This document shows, one piece after another, positions 6,553 through 6,596 of a stretch of 6,596 nucleotides of DNA. Below the pieces are notes generated by a model that did not search any database, was not told the DNA's origin, and was given only the letters and a program-made list of their open reading frames with translations. Source of the stretch: Alphaproteobacteria bacterium MarineAlpha6_Bin2 (GTDB lineage: Bacteria > Pseudomonadota > Alphaproteobacteria > GCA-002720895); the NCBI GenBank assembly GCA_002937815.1, contig PTKQ01000022.1:1-6596 (forward strand). The letters are read 5' to 3'. Every line of letters starts with the position of its first letter. Position 1 is the stretch's first letter. Position numbers and translations under genes: made by a program.

Positions 6553-6596
6553 TTTTTTCTACTTTAAAATTTTTGAATATTTTTTTTATTTTTTAA

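Noticed and set aside
6553..6596. Promoter or ribosome binding site for hpnA
   Set aside because: The stretch is nearly all A and T, so weak -10 look-alikes occur everywhere; nothing distinguishes a real site and the upstream context is missing.
1..6596. tRNA or rRNA genes, CRISPR arrays, insertion sequences, phage or defence genes
   Set aside because: No cloverleaf-like GC-rich segment, regularly spaced repeat, transposase motif or terminal inverted repeat was seen; coding sequence fills nearly all of the window.

Overview
The window is strongly AT-rich (roughly 30% G+C by eye) and gene-dense. It carries six protein-coding genes in two convergent arms, and the longest gap between genes is 99 bases. 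Five of the six belong to hopanoid lipid biosynthesis or its isoprenoid supply. The sixth is a methionine-biosynthesis enzyme. The gene set (hpnE, shc/hpnF, hpnH, ispH, hpnA, plus a MetZ-type O-succinylhomoserine sulfhydrylase) points to a proteobacterium. Low G+C, tight packing and mostly missing Shine-Dalgarno sites suggest a streamlined, possibly marine or host-associated lineage. I infer this and cannot name a genus.

Plus-strand arm: the 3' end of hpnE (squalene-forming FAD oxidoreductase, cut by the window edge) runs directly into shc (squalene-hopene cyclase), whose ATG immediately follows the hpnE stop codon. After a 99-base gap comes metZ. It appears to have its own promoter with an extended -10 element (TGGTACAAT), followed by a small inverted repeat.

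Minus-strand arm, read right to left: hpnA (NAD(P)-dependent epimerase/reductase-like protein of hopanoid loci), ispH (last enzyme of the MEP isoprenoid pathway, starting at TTG behind the clearest ribosome binding site in the window), and hpnH (radical SAM adenosylhopane synthase). A second extended -10 element (TGATACAAT) overlaps the hpnA stop codon and could drive ispH-hpnH. The two arms meet in a 33-base gap with facing A and T tracts that may act as a two-way terminator.

Together: IspH makes IPP and DMAPP. Upstream enzymes, presumably HpnC and HpnD to the left of the window, would make the squalene precursor and HpnE reduces it to squalene. Shc cyclises squalene to the C30 hopene. HpnH joins the 5'-deoxyadenosyl group of SAM to it, giving adenosylhopane, the entry to C35 side-chain hopanoids. 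HpnA is a conserved companion without a settled reaction. No new system is evident. The points of interest are the arrangement, the candidate promoters, and the presence of a full-looking hopanoid set in so AT-rich a genome.
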